Assembly: GCA_024138015.1 (NCBI GenBank)
Contig: JAMXBB010000004.1
Coordinates: forward strand, 77,943,962 to 78,007,961
Length of the DNA stretch: 64,000 nt
From: Lumnitzera littorea
Lineage: Eukaryota > Streptophyta > Magnoliopsida > Myrtales > Combretaceae
Direction of reading: 5' to 3'
Part shown: positions 25,501-37,215 of the stretch, piece after piece
How the letters are laid out: each line of letters starts with the position of its first letter
Numbering within the stretch: position 1 is the first letter of the stretch
Made by a program: the position numbers and the translations under genes
Notes under the pieces: model-generated
What the model was told of the DNA's origin: nothing
Databases searched by the model: none
Seen by the model: the letters and a program-made list of their open reading frames with translations, nothing else

Positions 25501-27101
25501 ACATTATTTATTGTTGCGAGAGTTTATTATTTATACAAACCATGAGTCTTTGAAGCATTTAGAGAATCAAAACAAGCTTTCGAAGAGATAAGCCAAGTGG
25601 TTAGAGTTTATGGAGAGTTTCTCATAAGTCATTCGGCATAAGAAGGGAAGTGCAAATATGGTCGCCAATGCTCTATCACAATAGCAAACCTTGCTAACTA
25701 CTTTGCAAACAAAACTATTGGAATTCTCACTCATTACTGAGCAGTATGCTAATAACCCTCACTTCGGTTCTCTTGTTGAACAATGTCACGAGGGACTAAT
25801 TGTTAGAGGATATTATCTTAAGGATGGTTATCTGTTCAAAGACTGCATGCTATGTTTTTTGAACTACTCCACACATAAATTGTTGGTCCAAGATGCTCAC
25901 AGCGATGGACTTTCAGGTCACTTTGGAGAGGACAAGACAGCTAATCTATTGAAAGAGAATTTTTACTAGCTAAGTCTAGCCAAGGATGTCTATAAGTTAG
26001 TAGGTCGTTGTCAAGTGTAAGCATGCTAAGGGGAAGCAAGAACCCTATGGAGAGTACATGCCTCTGCCAACTCCTACCTTACTATGGGCCAACCTCAACA
26101 TAGACTTTATCCTAGAGTTATCTCAGACATCTAGAGGGAAAGATTCTATTTTTGTTGTAGTAGACCATTTCAGCAAAATGGTACACTTCATTTCATGCCA
26201 TCAAACTAACAATTCTTTATATATTGTTGATTTGTTTTTGCAAGAGGTTTTCTGACTACATGGAGTACTGAAGACTATTGTCTCAAATCGGGGCACAAAA
26301 TTTTTAAGCTATTTCTAAAAGACTCTTTAGAGGCGACTTGGGACTAAACTAGTGTTCAGCTCTAATAGTTACCTTCAAACTGATGGCCAAACTAAAGTGA
26401 TGAACAAGATACTAAGTAATCTACTCAGAGATATTTTAGGGAAGAACTTAAGCGATTGGGATCTGTGCCTACCGGTCGTGGAGTTCACATACAACCGAAC
26501 TGTCCATATCACTATAAGGAAAACCCCATTCGAGGTTGTCTATAGCCTTAACCTAACCATTCCCCTAAACATAATCAGCACCCCAGCAGCTACTGAAGAG
26601 AGTTAATCTGGAGTTGATCAAGCTCGAAAATTACATGAATTGCACCAATCCGTAACAAATAAGATCGCCAAATTCAATTAGAGATGGCAAGAGATTGGTA
26701 GCCAAGGCCGCCGAACTGTTTCCTTTTAGCCGAGAGACCTAGTATGGATTCACCTCAGCCGATAGCGGTTCTCACACTTAAGACAAAGTAAACTATCCCC
26801 TCTATCTGAAGGCCCATTTAAGGTCTTGAAGAAGATCGACCACAACGCCTATCATATCGAGTTACTTGATAACTATGGTGTTTCCTCTACCTTTAATGTG
26901 TTCGATCTAATTCCCCATCAACCAATAGAAGCCCTTACGAGTGCCTCAGAAGTACGAGCAGAAACCGCTTCAGATTTGAGGACAAATCTTTCTAAACCCC
27001 AGGCAAATAATAAGAATCAACCCCTTAAACTGATCATAGGAAGCCGAGCTACAAGACTTATAGGGCTCATACGAAAAATACTAGTTCTAAGCCATAGCTG
27101 A
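22562..27101 (+). pseudogene. Broken gag-pol of the 14.4-kb element
   Basis: Reading across frames and stops gives the order gag (22562-23400; FVTKEELGVYM and YPKDYVTLKF-like core), protease (about 23770-24140), reverse transcriptase (24500-25130, YFDDILVY intact at about 24908), RNase H (25310-25690, ECDASGVGIGAIL), the integrase zinc finger (25880-26030) and integrase core (26085-26420), then a C-terminal GPFKVL domain (26810-27101). The gag core is largely missing after 23346. More than 20 in-frame stops and several frameshifts are present. Key residues are lost: protease D-x-G-S reads DRGS, the second integrase Asp is Asn (VSNRGTKF), the integrase Glu is Lys (TDGQTKV), and the RNase H words TDHE and DALS read TNHE and NALS. 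It cannot make a working product. Confidence 0.9.
24714..24783 (+). repeat. 35-bp tandem duplication inside the reverse transcriptase
   Basis: ATGAGGC-AGGCGATGAATGG starts at 24714 and again at 24749, a period of 35 bases. Because 35 is not a multiple of three, the duplication shifts the RT frame just before the GDEWKT motif, which is therefore encoded twice in different frames. Confidence 0.85.
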
Positions 27102-27869
27102 GATGGGGACTCCTATCCCGATCTAACCACCATCCAACCGGTATATTAGATCCTTACGTGTGTCCAACATGCTCTTACCAAACAGCGAAGTCCTAATCCA
27201 AAAGATAGCCTAGAACTAGTTGAGCTAAGCTCCCAACTTGATCCACTGGCGTTTAACTTCAAGATAGCTGACCTTTTTTCTAAGATGATTGGCTCCCAAC
27301 CTAATCTAGATCAGGTTGGCTCTTAACTACTAGCACTTCCTATTTCTACCTATGTCATATCGTACTCCTAACGTACAGACATTAAGCAACACGTGCTTTC
27401 TGACATAACGTTCCAGAATGATTCTTTCTTTCCGTATTGGATATTCTTTGTCCTTTCTACCCCTTTTTGGTATGATTCATGTAACATAATTGTAAAATGC
27501 CCTTTTGTCTTTTCATAAGTGTAAAATAATCCTAGTGAGCAAGTATCTAAACCCGTACTTCCCTTGTATGCAAACATTCAACTTTTAATGCTGAATTATT
27601 CACTTTGAGCAACTTTAGTGTTCTCGTTATCATTCAACTCTTATTTATTCTCTTTAGTAAGGAGTAGTAGCGAGTGACCCTTCAATTCGAACTGGTGTGT
27701 CATATCCGGCGAATTGTTGATCGAGTAAGATCGAGTAGCATGTTATATCCATTTGGTAGCTACTCGGGCTTTAGTAACTTTTTCTTTGTTTCTTTCTAGT
27801 TCCCTTCATTTTGGAGCCTCTCTGTATGTCCAACCCCAGAGACATATCAGCTTACCAATAGCTACAAAT
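27102..27869. other. Region between pol and the antisense frame
   Basis: No domain recognised. Short similarity to LTR-like text (GTCATATCC repeats, a CCAACCCCAGAGACATATCA string near 27826) suggests a remnant of another LTR, but I could not pair it. Confidence 0.4.
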
Positions 27870-30480
27870 CTCAAATAGGTAGCGTTTCCCAAGATTTGTC
27901 CAAAAGTGAAGCAGCTTTCCCAAGGAAGGTTATTATAGTATCTGTCACCTCACTACCAGGACAAATTGATCCAATCGATAAATCACCTTCCATAGCCCGT
28001 AAGTCCTCCAGCAGCTATAAAAGATCCAATAGAACTATGAATCCATAAAATGAAGAATGTGCATCGAATGGTTAAGGTGTCTCTACTACCATTATATGGG
28101 GTAAACCTTCATCAATCTGCTTTGGTACCTCAACAGCTATAATAAGGTCAGTATGGTCATAAGCCACTGGTGAAGGAATCCGACTGTACACTAGGGTGAT
28201 ATTATCAATTGTGACGGTACCTAAGGAAATGCCGTCTACTATACTATTCAACTGGCTATCAAAGAGTACGGCTGCCCTTAGAACCTTAATATACTACTGG
28301 ATATCCTCCTCTTCTAAGTGTATGGCTTCATGGTCATTTCGATCAACAATATTGCTTAACTCTTTCAAAGCTTTAGTCTGTTTCTCAATTGGTTGATCTG
28401 CTTTAACGATAACTTGGTCTTAAATTTCCTCTTGATCACTAATATTACCCAGTGGATAGTCTCCATCACTACTTTCATTCATGCTGCAGGAGATTCATCA
28501 GTATTTGAAGACTCATCATCACTTTCACTATCATCAGCAACCTCAATAAGATGATCACTTACTCGAGGTGTTTTCCCAAAGCCATGTCGGATATGGAAAG
28601 GAGAAAGAACGGAAAGGAGCTTCTTGGGTATCTTGTCATTCTTCAAAGCGGGGGTAACATTTCTATTGTCCTCATCCTATAAAGAAACAAAAGAGGAGTG
28701 ATGAGTAAATAAATCATGAGATATAAAGTGTAAATACCAAAAGGATGATATTAACGAGATACCTCACAAATTCGTGAATGCTTGATTTGTCTGATGATAG
28801 GTAATTTAGGGGTGGAATGGTCTTTCTAGTTCTTATTTCTTGCACTAGAAGGTATCTTTTTCTTCTCACTAAGAGCTCAAAATAGAAATTCATCCTTATA
28901 AATAGTCCTCACTGGAAGCTCACTCTCAACTGGTGTAGTTACATATTTCTTAAAGTCTTCTAAGCAATCTGTCCAATGTATAAGCTAACCAATAAAGGCA
29001 ATCCCGCAGCGATTGACAGATGGAAAAAACAATTGCCTCACTCCCAATTAGATATTTCTAAAGTCATCTGGACTTAGTGATCTACAGCACTCATTAAAGT
29101 CATAATCAACTAATATTTTTGAAGGGACCCCTTAATTGAAACCAAATTGGCGAGCAACCTAATATGGTACATATAGCATCACCCTATACTCTAGATAATG
29201 ATTATTAGAGTCACCCTAGTTAAGTAAAGAGGGGAAACCTCTGAGCAAGCACGAAAGGATGAAACTGGCTTCATCAGCATCGAGTCTTTCCCTTGCACTA
29301 AGTAAATTCATGATATCTTTTGATCCTTTAGATAAAAATGTAGGAACCACAAGTATTTGGGTATCTTATTGGCGTAGGGGCGAAAATTAACTTCTTTATA
29401 GTTGTCCAAAACATCTACTAAAGCACCTAAAGGTCGCTTGTTGACCTATGCCTAAGGTCATGGCTCATTACATTTGGGCCCATCGAGATAGGATCTACAA
29501 TATCCTTTATATCGCTCACAAAAGAAAATATGCAAGAATACTGCATCTACATAGGATACGATAGCATATCAATCCATCGATTGGATGAAGGCCTCGTGAT
29601 GGAGATGGAGACGCCGATACAATGATCTTAAGTAAAATAGTCCAAGGGCAAAATGCTCTCCACGTATTATACAGATTATCAAGTGAAATAAACGTAGGCT
29701 CACACCATCTTTCGAACCATTGGGAAACACGTACAATGATAGCCAGCGAGCAATAAAAGCTTCTTGCTCATACCAACAAGAAGAGACCGTTCATGAGATG
29801 ACTCAGTTAGATCAACAAAATCGAATAACAAAAGTAAGAGTGTTGATACTCACTCGTATTCTTTATTCGCTTCGAAGAAATATCTTACCCAGGCATTAAA
29901 AGTAGCCTTTCTGCATGTGTCTATGGCTTTCTTTCTTTCAAACTCCAAAGTCAAGATTAGGTCTCAATCCTATTTAGAGATCGTAGATATGGTGATATCA
30001 GTTGCACCAAAATCATGAAGATGTAGAAGTGTGCTGATGTATTCAAGGGTGGGTATGATCTTACCCCATGCAGTCACAAATATATGTATCTAAGTGTTCC
30101 AACAACACATTAGTGCCCTTCGAATCTCCATGTCATTGGAGCGAGGAAAACTGAAAGAAAAGGAAATATATACTGGGAAATATATGTCCGCCTTCTCCAA
30201 GGCATCAACATAAGATGAGTTGCTCAAGATATGATTCACCCAATCAGCCCAACTGACTAGGGGAATTCAAGGGAGTGTAAGTGTAAGGCACTTGAGGTTC
30301 TCGCCTAATGAAGTGTAAGTGTAAGGCACCTTGAGTGGTTGGTTGTTTGTATAAGTTTTGCCTTCTTACGTCACCTCAAAAGGAATCTTCTTTTATCGTT
30401 ACATCGAGCCATTTGTCCTATAGTGAAGGTAGGACCGAAATGTGACCATCTAAGATGGTTATCACTTACTTGCCATTATT
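27870..30480 (-). pseudogene. Antisense plant mobile domain (PMD) frame in the retrotransposon
   Basis: Read on the minus strand from about 30480 downward, with stops and frame changes. About 30120-29880 reads WGKIIPTLEYISTLL and then ATFNAWVRYFFEANKEYE. About 29790-29590 reads AFIARWLSLYVFPNG, a hydrophobic block and then GLFYLRSLYRRL. These match, in order, the conserved blocks of the aminotransferase-like plant mobile domain (MAIN/MAIL family and retrotransposon relatives). About 28690-28440 is FHIRHGFGKTPR followed by an acidic tail (SDDESSNTDESPAA). Another hydrophilic stretch reaches about 27900. A GTGAGTAT donor-like string at about 29860 between two PMD blocks suggests an intron. Antisense extra frames, some with this domain, are known in large plant gypsy elements; this one is decayed. 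The limits are approximate. Confidence 0.72.
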
Positions 30481-31327
30481 CTGCTTGAGCATCTTTTCTT
30501 GGGTTCCTTACCCATCTCTCGATATCCCCTACAAAGATGAATAACAAGGATCAATTAGTCACATGATGAAAAGAAGAAATTTCAACTCAAAGCGAACAGA
30601 ATAAATTGAATAAAGAGAGCATACAAGGTATAATGAAGCTCGGTTTAATTGAATGCGGGATATACAATGAGATAGTTGCAAACGTGAAAGAAGTGTTATT
30701 TCAAAGAAAAGTTTACATATTGAATGGGAGAAAGAAATACAGGTAGTGAGAGAACTTGAATGCAAAGAAATTTATAAGGTGAATAGAATGAATTAAATAA
30801 ATGGAGGTATGCAAGACAAAAGTATTGCTAAATGGGGGGATCCAACCCAATTTTGTTGATTATCCAACTGAATACTCAATCTCAAACTAGTGCCAAAATG
30901 GTACCAAAACAACTTGAAATCACTTATATTACAATGGTAAATGGGGCTTAACATATCCAATCTACTTCAATATATATTATTATATTACCAATGAAAAGGT
31001 AATGGGAATAGGAATGACATTCGATTGTTGCTCTCAACTAGAGACTAATTTCCTTATAAGCTCGTGCATGGGATTAAACGCCGAACACTTATATTTCATA
31101 GCAATACTTGTCCATCACTGCAAGTCCTTGTACTTTGTAAATTTTAAGATGGAAACAAAATGTTTGCTTAATAACGCCTATACCAAAATATCAAGACCCT
31201 TGTTCCTTTTGCTAACCTTGATACGTCTGCCTTACCCTTACGCAAATACATGAACTCTTATCTCTCTCAACCTTGTGGATTCTGTCCCTTCTCTCTCTCT
31301 CTCTCAATGGCCTGCTCCAATTCTCTC
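30481..31327. other. Between antisense PMD frame and host fragment
   Basis: AT-rich sequence with no recognised domain. It would include the leader and promoter of the antisense frame if that was once transcribed. No convincing TATA position was fixed. Confidence 0.5.
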
Positions 31328-32070
31328 TCTACGACTCTGAATTAATCCTCAATCCATTCATCAATGCATGCCAATGTAGCAATGTCAAGGTTGCTAATCC
31401 TATGCTTGATGCTGTCTAGAAGTTCATTGCGTATGGGCATCTCCATGGAGAGGTAGACTCCTCAAGTGGTCTTAAGGTGAAATTGCTCTCTAAATCGATC
31501 AATTGGTTTGTAAATGCGGTGAATTAAATGAGGAAAATGTTGAATTATTGGTTTTGAAAATGTTATTGAGTGCAGTTACATTGATATCATTGAGAGTTCA
31601 TGGTGATTTTTTATTGATGATAGTTAAGACTTGTTATGATGTGTATTCAGATAGCAAGAATGTAGTTAATCAGACTGTGGCAAAAGCTTCTCTTGTTCAG
31701 ATGCTTGTGATTGTGTTTAGAAGAATGGAGGCAAATTCATCTACGGTTCCAATTTAACTTATTTTTGTTGCTAAGTTAATGGAGCCTATGGAGAAATTCA
31801 AAGTGGATACATCCATGATACAGTTTGTATAGATTTTTATTATTAAGATTATGCAGGATATTGACATGGTAGTGAATCTTGCCATGAGTAAGAAGAATCT
31901 GCTCATAGGGCATAATGGGACATTTAAGACAACTACAAATGTGGAGACCATAAATCCCGCTGATTTGTCGGATTTAACTGATAAAGACATGTTAGACGCA
32001 AAGTATTGGGAGTTTAGTAAGTATAAGATGGCCTTATAGGGAAGAAAAAGGGATAAAGATATGCCTAAGT
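31328..32070 (+). pseudogene. Fragment of a BIG-type ARF-GEF (Sec7 family) gene
   Basis: The plus strand reads, in order, LILNPFINA, a broken KFIAYGHLHGEVD block, KLLSKSI, then in one frame from 31503 NVELLVLKMLLSAVT, RVHGDFLLMIVKTCYDVY, SKNVVNQTVAKASL, QMLVIVFRRMEANSSTVP, KIMQDID and NPADLSDLTDKDMLDAKYWE. These are the N-terminal HUS-region blocks of plant BIG1-4 brefeldin-A-inhibited guanine nucleotide exchange factors, large Golgi/endosome proteins of about 1,700-1,800 aa. Only some 245 codons are present. There are in-frame stops (31419, 31754, 31828, 32037) and one frameshift near 31500. Upstream and downstream parts of the gene are missing. About 540 bases run without an intron. It lies inside the LTR retrotransposon in its sense orientation, so it looks captured or separately retroposed. 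Confidence 0.85.
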
Positions 32071-35000
32071 TACACAAGAGTTGGATTCCATAGCCTGCTG
32101 GTATGGAGCTCGATTCGATTACACTTGCTCATATCGATCTTAAATCAGTAGATGTGAGTTAAGTGTTAGACTACTTTGCTACTTTAGTTTCTATAATTGC
32201 CCTATTTTAGCTGCTAATTTCATTTGAATTTTTCTTGATGGCGAACTTTCTATTTATGCTATAGATTTGTTGAAACACTAGAGCTACTGATGGTGTATTA
32301 GACTAGGTAATTTTTTGGTCAAACGTGCTCTTACATACAAATTCAGTTGTTATTAGAAGTAAATTTCATAGTTAGTCTTCGAGCTCTAGTCTTCATTGAC
32401 AAATTTGGATTTCCTCAAGCTTTGGTATTTAAGTACGGTTGAGAAGGAGATTTTCGTGTATATGGTTAGGAAAAATGAAATCAAAGGAGAATGCGTATGG
32501 GGCAGAAGAAAAAGAAATCAATAGAAAGAATGTATGAAGATACTGCTGAAGTTTAAAATGTGTGAAGGAAAACAAAAAAGGGAATGAATGGAAATTTGTA
32601 AAAGGAAACAAAAGGCTATGGAGTTTGTTGTGAAGTGAAGAAAGAAAAGAAGGAACAGAGAAAGCAACGGATGGAAAGAAGGTAAACCTTCAAAACGAGC
32701 TTATAGATTTAGTTGAATTTCGTGACTTGTTAGAGAAGAATACTTGCACGTTAGCTTCATAGCAAGATAATGGAATAAAAAAAAAAAAAACAAGTTGCAA
32801 AAATGCAATGCATGGTGCGCTTGAAAATGTTGATTTAGGTTGTGCAAAGTTCATGCAAGAATGGGTTCTCTTCTTTGCTATTTCAAGTCTGTGCCAGTTT
32901 ATATAGATAACGATGGAGCTTCATGATGGTGGAATCTCTTCCACTTAAACAAAATCAAATGGTCAATTATCCTCCAAGAAGAGTCCAAAATATTCTAAGT
33001 TAATATCTACTGTTTTGAAATATTCCAAGCACCATATCAAGTCTTTTAGTATTGAAGGAAGACATCTACTGATGACTCCAATTTATGAAGATACTAAGGT
33101 GCTTGGCTTGGAATTACTGAAACTGTTTTTTCTACTCAAAGGAAAGAAGTTAAGGATATGAAGGGGGAAGAAGTCAATCACTAACTTTTAACTCTTTACT
33201 TCTATCCAATGTTTTTTTTTTTTTTTTTTTTTTTTTTATTAACTTCCTACAGTGGCATCCTTCACCAATAATGTTTGACAATGATATTTGTTTTCTTCAA
33301 GAGCAAAATCCAACCACCATAAAAAATGTAACCTACAATGACCATGACATGGTAGCAAGGTTATAACGGTGTAATTAGTATTTTCATCATCAAAGGTAAG
33401 TTGTTTCATGGAGCAACAATAGTACTTACCACAAGAACAGCGATTTTGGTCTTCAAGCAATCTTTCTCACAACTTCAATAGTTTTGAGTGAATATGATGG
33501 CTGCGAGCTACAGTCTTCAAATTCCACTATACTTCTTCGTCTTGGTTTTCTTCTTTTGATAAGTTCAGCTATTCATAACCCCAATGTGCTCCCATATCTT
33601 CGATGGTCTTCAATCTTCAATGGATGCTACAACTTGTTTTGCTATGTCCTCAAATTTTAGATTGGAAGAAGCTTAATCCTGTATTGAATTGTTTGAGTGA
33701 GGAGTAAAAGAAAATGAAATTGAAGATGTATATAGGCTGGAAGAAAACAAAATCGAAGATGTGTATGAGCTAGAAAAAATTTTGAAGTAAAAGAGATGCA
33801 AAGTGGGAAGAATGGGAATGAAGATGTGAAATTACTAAGAGAAGAAACAAGAAAATAACATAGTGAAAATTTGAAAGAGAAGAAGGAAAGCCGAAGTGTA
33901 TGTGCAACAAGAACAAATCAAATTTGAAGTCGAAAAAGAATGCGTATGAGTGAAAAGAGAGATATGGAAGAAGAAGTATACATGGGGGATTTGCTGATGA
34001 AAGATGAAGTATGGGATGAATTCGGTGAAATGAAAACAAAAAGATGCAAGGGGTTTGAAATGAAATTAAGAAGGATTGTGTATAGGATGGAATAAATTTA
34101 GTGAAGTGGAAATAGGACTAGAAGAATTACTAGGGAGTGAATATAATAGATGATTATGTGATGGTGTGGCTTGGATATTTGTGCAAGGAGTGAAGATGCT
34201 GATATATATATATATATATATAAAGGGGGAAGCAATAATAGAAAAATATTCTTTAGTATCTTCTGCGAAATCAGAGTGTAAAACCTCATTTTGGAATTTC
34301 GAAATCATGTGCTTGTGCAATCAATGCATTTTCAGGGCACACATTGTTACAAATGATCCATATATCAAGAAATCTCTTGAGAATGTGGTCAATCTACTCT
34401 GTATATGGATATTTAATTCATTCAAGTTGTGCCTTCTATAATAAACACTGCCATGACAGCTTTTTACCTTGTATTCTGGGGCTATATATGCCTTTTTCAA
34501 AAAATATATATATATCCAAATCAATCAAGTAAATGAAAAATAGGGAAAGAACAAAGTGGATAATGCTTTCATTTGCGACATCTATTGAGGGGCAACATAT
34601 GACTAAGTGGAAGGGAATCTTAAACAATCATTTATCATGAATTTCATGAAATTGGTACACATTCTATGATTAGCAAATGGGAATTATTATTTTGCATTAA
34701 CACCATGTTTGGCTCAATATCAATAGGAAATAATTCAGAATTTTCAATTACAGTAATGATTGTGAGAACCAAGAAGGTAATATACACATGTGGTGAAGGA
34801 TGTAAGTTGATTCCAACCGCATTGATTAAGCATTAAAGGAAGCGTGTTTGGTGTATACTTGTGTCTGTAAGGGGCAATCAAATTATATATAAAATTGCCA
34901 CTTCACCATCAAGAAGAAGATCCTACTTTAAGAGAAATATGATTTTGATTAGTTCAAGGCAAGATAAGCATATTACATGGTGCTACAAATTTTGTCCTGC

Positions 35001-35519
35001 AAAGAACTTTAGCTATCCTAGAATATTGGCAACCGAATCTTACAATAGAAATAAAATGAAACGATGATCAGAATCCTCAACATGGACGATCATCTTCTAA
35101 GCTAGTAAAGGAAGTTCAAGTATAATTTGTTTATTGAGGAAAAGTTGGTTGGCCTTGGAATGCTTATCATGAAAAGAAAATCAAGACGACATTGATGCAT
35201 AGAGTCATTCAAATGAGATCACTAATGTGAACTTAGAGTATAAATTTAACTCAACGAAACCAATAACTCATGAAGATCAACTCAGAAATGGACAACTCAA
35301 AGCATATTTACTCCAAGTATTACTATAGGGGTAATATACAATTCAATTTAGTCAAAGCGTGACACATGATTAAGAGGTGCTATGAATTCGCGTACTAAGC
35401 AAATTCTTGAATAAAATAGGCGGTGACACAGCTGTTCAATAGCATGCACATGCCGAAGTCAATTGAAAGGCTTATTTAATGCCCAAACCCCTTTTGACTC
35501 TATCTAAAGGACTTTGGTC
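32071..35519. other. Unassigned 3' part of the 14.4-kb element
   Basis: No protein domain recognised. Purine-rich stretches at 32440-32640 and 33700-34100 share words such as AGAATGCGTATG and look like duplicated segments. Low-complexity runs include a T tract (33212-33237) and (TA)n (34202-34221). The open frames here are low-complexity and not credible. Confidence 0.5.
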
Positions 35520-35531
35520 AGGGGGCAAAAA
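35520..35531 (+). other. Polypurine tract
   Basis: AGGGGGCAAAA directly precedes the TGTAAAGGGC start of the right LTR, where plus-strand priming is expected. Confidence 0.7.
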
Positions 35532-36202
35532 TGTAAAGGGCTAAATTTGACTTGTAGGCTTTAAGCTTAATAACAAAGTGGATTTGACTTTTTAGGCTAA
35601 GGTACTAAGGCCTAGAGAGTCAATCCCATAAGAATTCGAGATGATCATGGGAGATTTGGTATGATAAGCTTAAAGTAGGGTTCGTTGGATTGGTCTGTCC
35701 AATCCAACCTTTCTTGGTTTGGCTCGTACTAATGAAATCTATAACCCTTTGTTTGAGCCTAAACCCATGGAAAAAGCCCATTTAATACCAATATATAAAA
35801 GGCTTTAATCCTAGTCATTGATCAACATCATAATCAACATATTGAATTCACTTACCATCTCTTATAAATACCTCATTCATTTCCTTATTTGGGCAAGAGA
35901 CAAATTCTTACTAACATTGTTGCTCTATTAGAATTCTGTCTCAATTATCAAAACATACAAACACCTCAAGAACACCACCTTATTCTTCACCTATTGTAGA
36001 GCTTGATACCATCACGCTCCTCCACTTGTCACCTGACGTGCTAGAGCCTACTAAGACTACCTATTCCACCTCCTTATCCTACCTCATTTAATCATCCCAT
36101 ACGTGCAAGTTAAATCATTTCCTTAGTTATGTATAGCGTATAATATAGTACAGTACAACATGCAGCACGCGCATGACCTGTTTCAATATCGAACCCCTCA
36201 TA
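35532..36202 (+). repeat. 3' LTR of the 14.4-kb element
   Basis: Begins TGTAAAGGGCTAAA and ends ACCCCTCATA. It has a TATAAATA box at 35863-35870, and matches the left LTR along its length with mostly transition differences. Confidence 0.85.
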
Positions 36203-36714
36203 CTAACCTCCTACAAGTAAGAAAGCTTTTCCTTGTATGCCATTATAACATTATGAAACTTTGATTTATATTTGTAGTACATGCAAATAACAGTTGCACT
36301 TAAATCAACATTAATCACTACTTTGAAGTATCCTTGTTGCAAACAATAACGGATACCCCAATAAACTCCTAAAGTTTCATGGAAATGATATTAATTTTTC
36401 CACTAATTTTGGGAAACCAAATATCCATCCACCATTGCTATCCCTCATAACTCCCTTAATTGAGGTCTGTTTTATGCACATGATTATATAGCCATCAGCA
36501 TTCAATTTTATCTAAAGAGGAATCTAACTAAGATTCATCGTGTTAGATTCATAGAACAGTTTATTTTTCTTGTAAGGAGCCTAATATTCAAAAGCTGAAA
36601 AACTTATTTTGGTAGCTAAGGGAATTTTAATGATTCGTTAGCCAGAAAAAATTAATGCTTTTTGGGGGTGGATCTTTGTTAAATCTTTCTTCTTTATATG
36701 AGAATTAAATTTGA

Positions 36715-36945
36715 TCCACCATTATTTATTTTGCTTCTAATCCATGTTCACACTCTTGTACAAAACACATTGATATTGATGTGCATTTTGTACAAGAGCA
36801 TGTTGCTTCAGGATTCCTCAAAGTTACCCATATTCCCTTTCGCTTGTAAGTTGCTAATTTGTTTACCAAGCCTATGTCTTCTCGGCAATTGTCTCACTTT
36901 TATGCTAAGTTGGCATTACAAGCCTCACCAACTTGAAGGGGGATC
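36715..36945 (+). pseudogene. Ty1/copia pol 3' end (RNase H C-terminus)
   Basis: The plus strand reads TKHIDIDVHFVQEHVASG, a stop, ANLFTKPMSSRQLSHF and then KLAL and a stop. This is the classic C-terminal end of copia RNase H, including the HID.H.VR- and DIFTK-like blocks with changes. An AAGGGGG purine tract follows at 36938. The rest of the copia element is absent upstream, where the 14.4-kb element ends. Confidence 0.85.
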
Positions 36946-37215
36946 ATAGACTACTATTTACTTTATATTTATTCTATCACGTGTATTTTACTTTCCATTT
37001 TTTGGTTTTATATGTAGTTAGTTAGTTAGTTTTTTAGTTATATTTAGTTAGTTAGTCAGTCAGTCAACAAGTTAGGACAGCTTGCATAGCTTATGGGGAT
37101 TATAAATACTCTGTAGCTACTACAAAATGTGATAAATCTCATTTTGGTTTTTCACTAAAACTCTTCTTCTCTCTAACGGTAGCATACTTTACTAGTTGTG
37201 CCAAAGGTTAGTGCA
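36946..37215 (+). repeat. Probable copia LTR
   Basis: It follows the copia purine tract. It contains GTTA-repeat text (37015-37065), a TATAAATACTCTGTAGC promoter-like string at 37101 and a CTTCTTCTCTC leader. The exact ends are not defined because no partner LTR lies in the window. Confidence 0.55.

Larger units (their letters stand above)
21827..36202 (+). mobile_element. 14.4-kb Ty3/gypsy-type LTR retrotransposon with extra sequence
   Basis: Direct repeats of 690 and 671 bases bound the unit. Both begin TGTAAA-GGCTAAATTTGAC and each has a TATAAATA box at the same offset. A primer-binding-site-like string follows the left repeat and a purine tract (AGGGGGCAAAA) precedes the right one. Flanks CTAAA (21822-21826) and CTAAC (36203-36207) fit a five-base target duplication with one change. 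In order it contains broken gag-pol (22562-27101, plus), an antisense PMD frame (27870-30480, minus), a host BIG-type fragment (31328-32070, plus) and 3.4 kb of unassigned sequence. The first 65 LTR bases match at 53 positions by hand alignment, so the insertion is old. RT resembles the chromovirus/CRM-type sequences I recall, but I do not commit to a lineage. Confidence 0.85.

Noticed and set aside
33770..34320. Overlapping minus frames rich in Phe, His, Leu and Ser
   Set aside because: Translations of purine-rich low-complexity DNA inside the retrotransposon.
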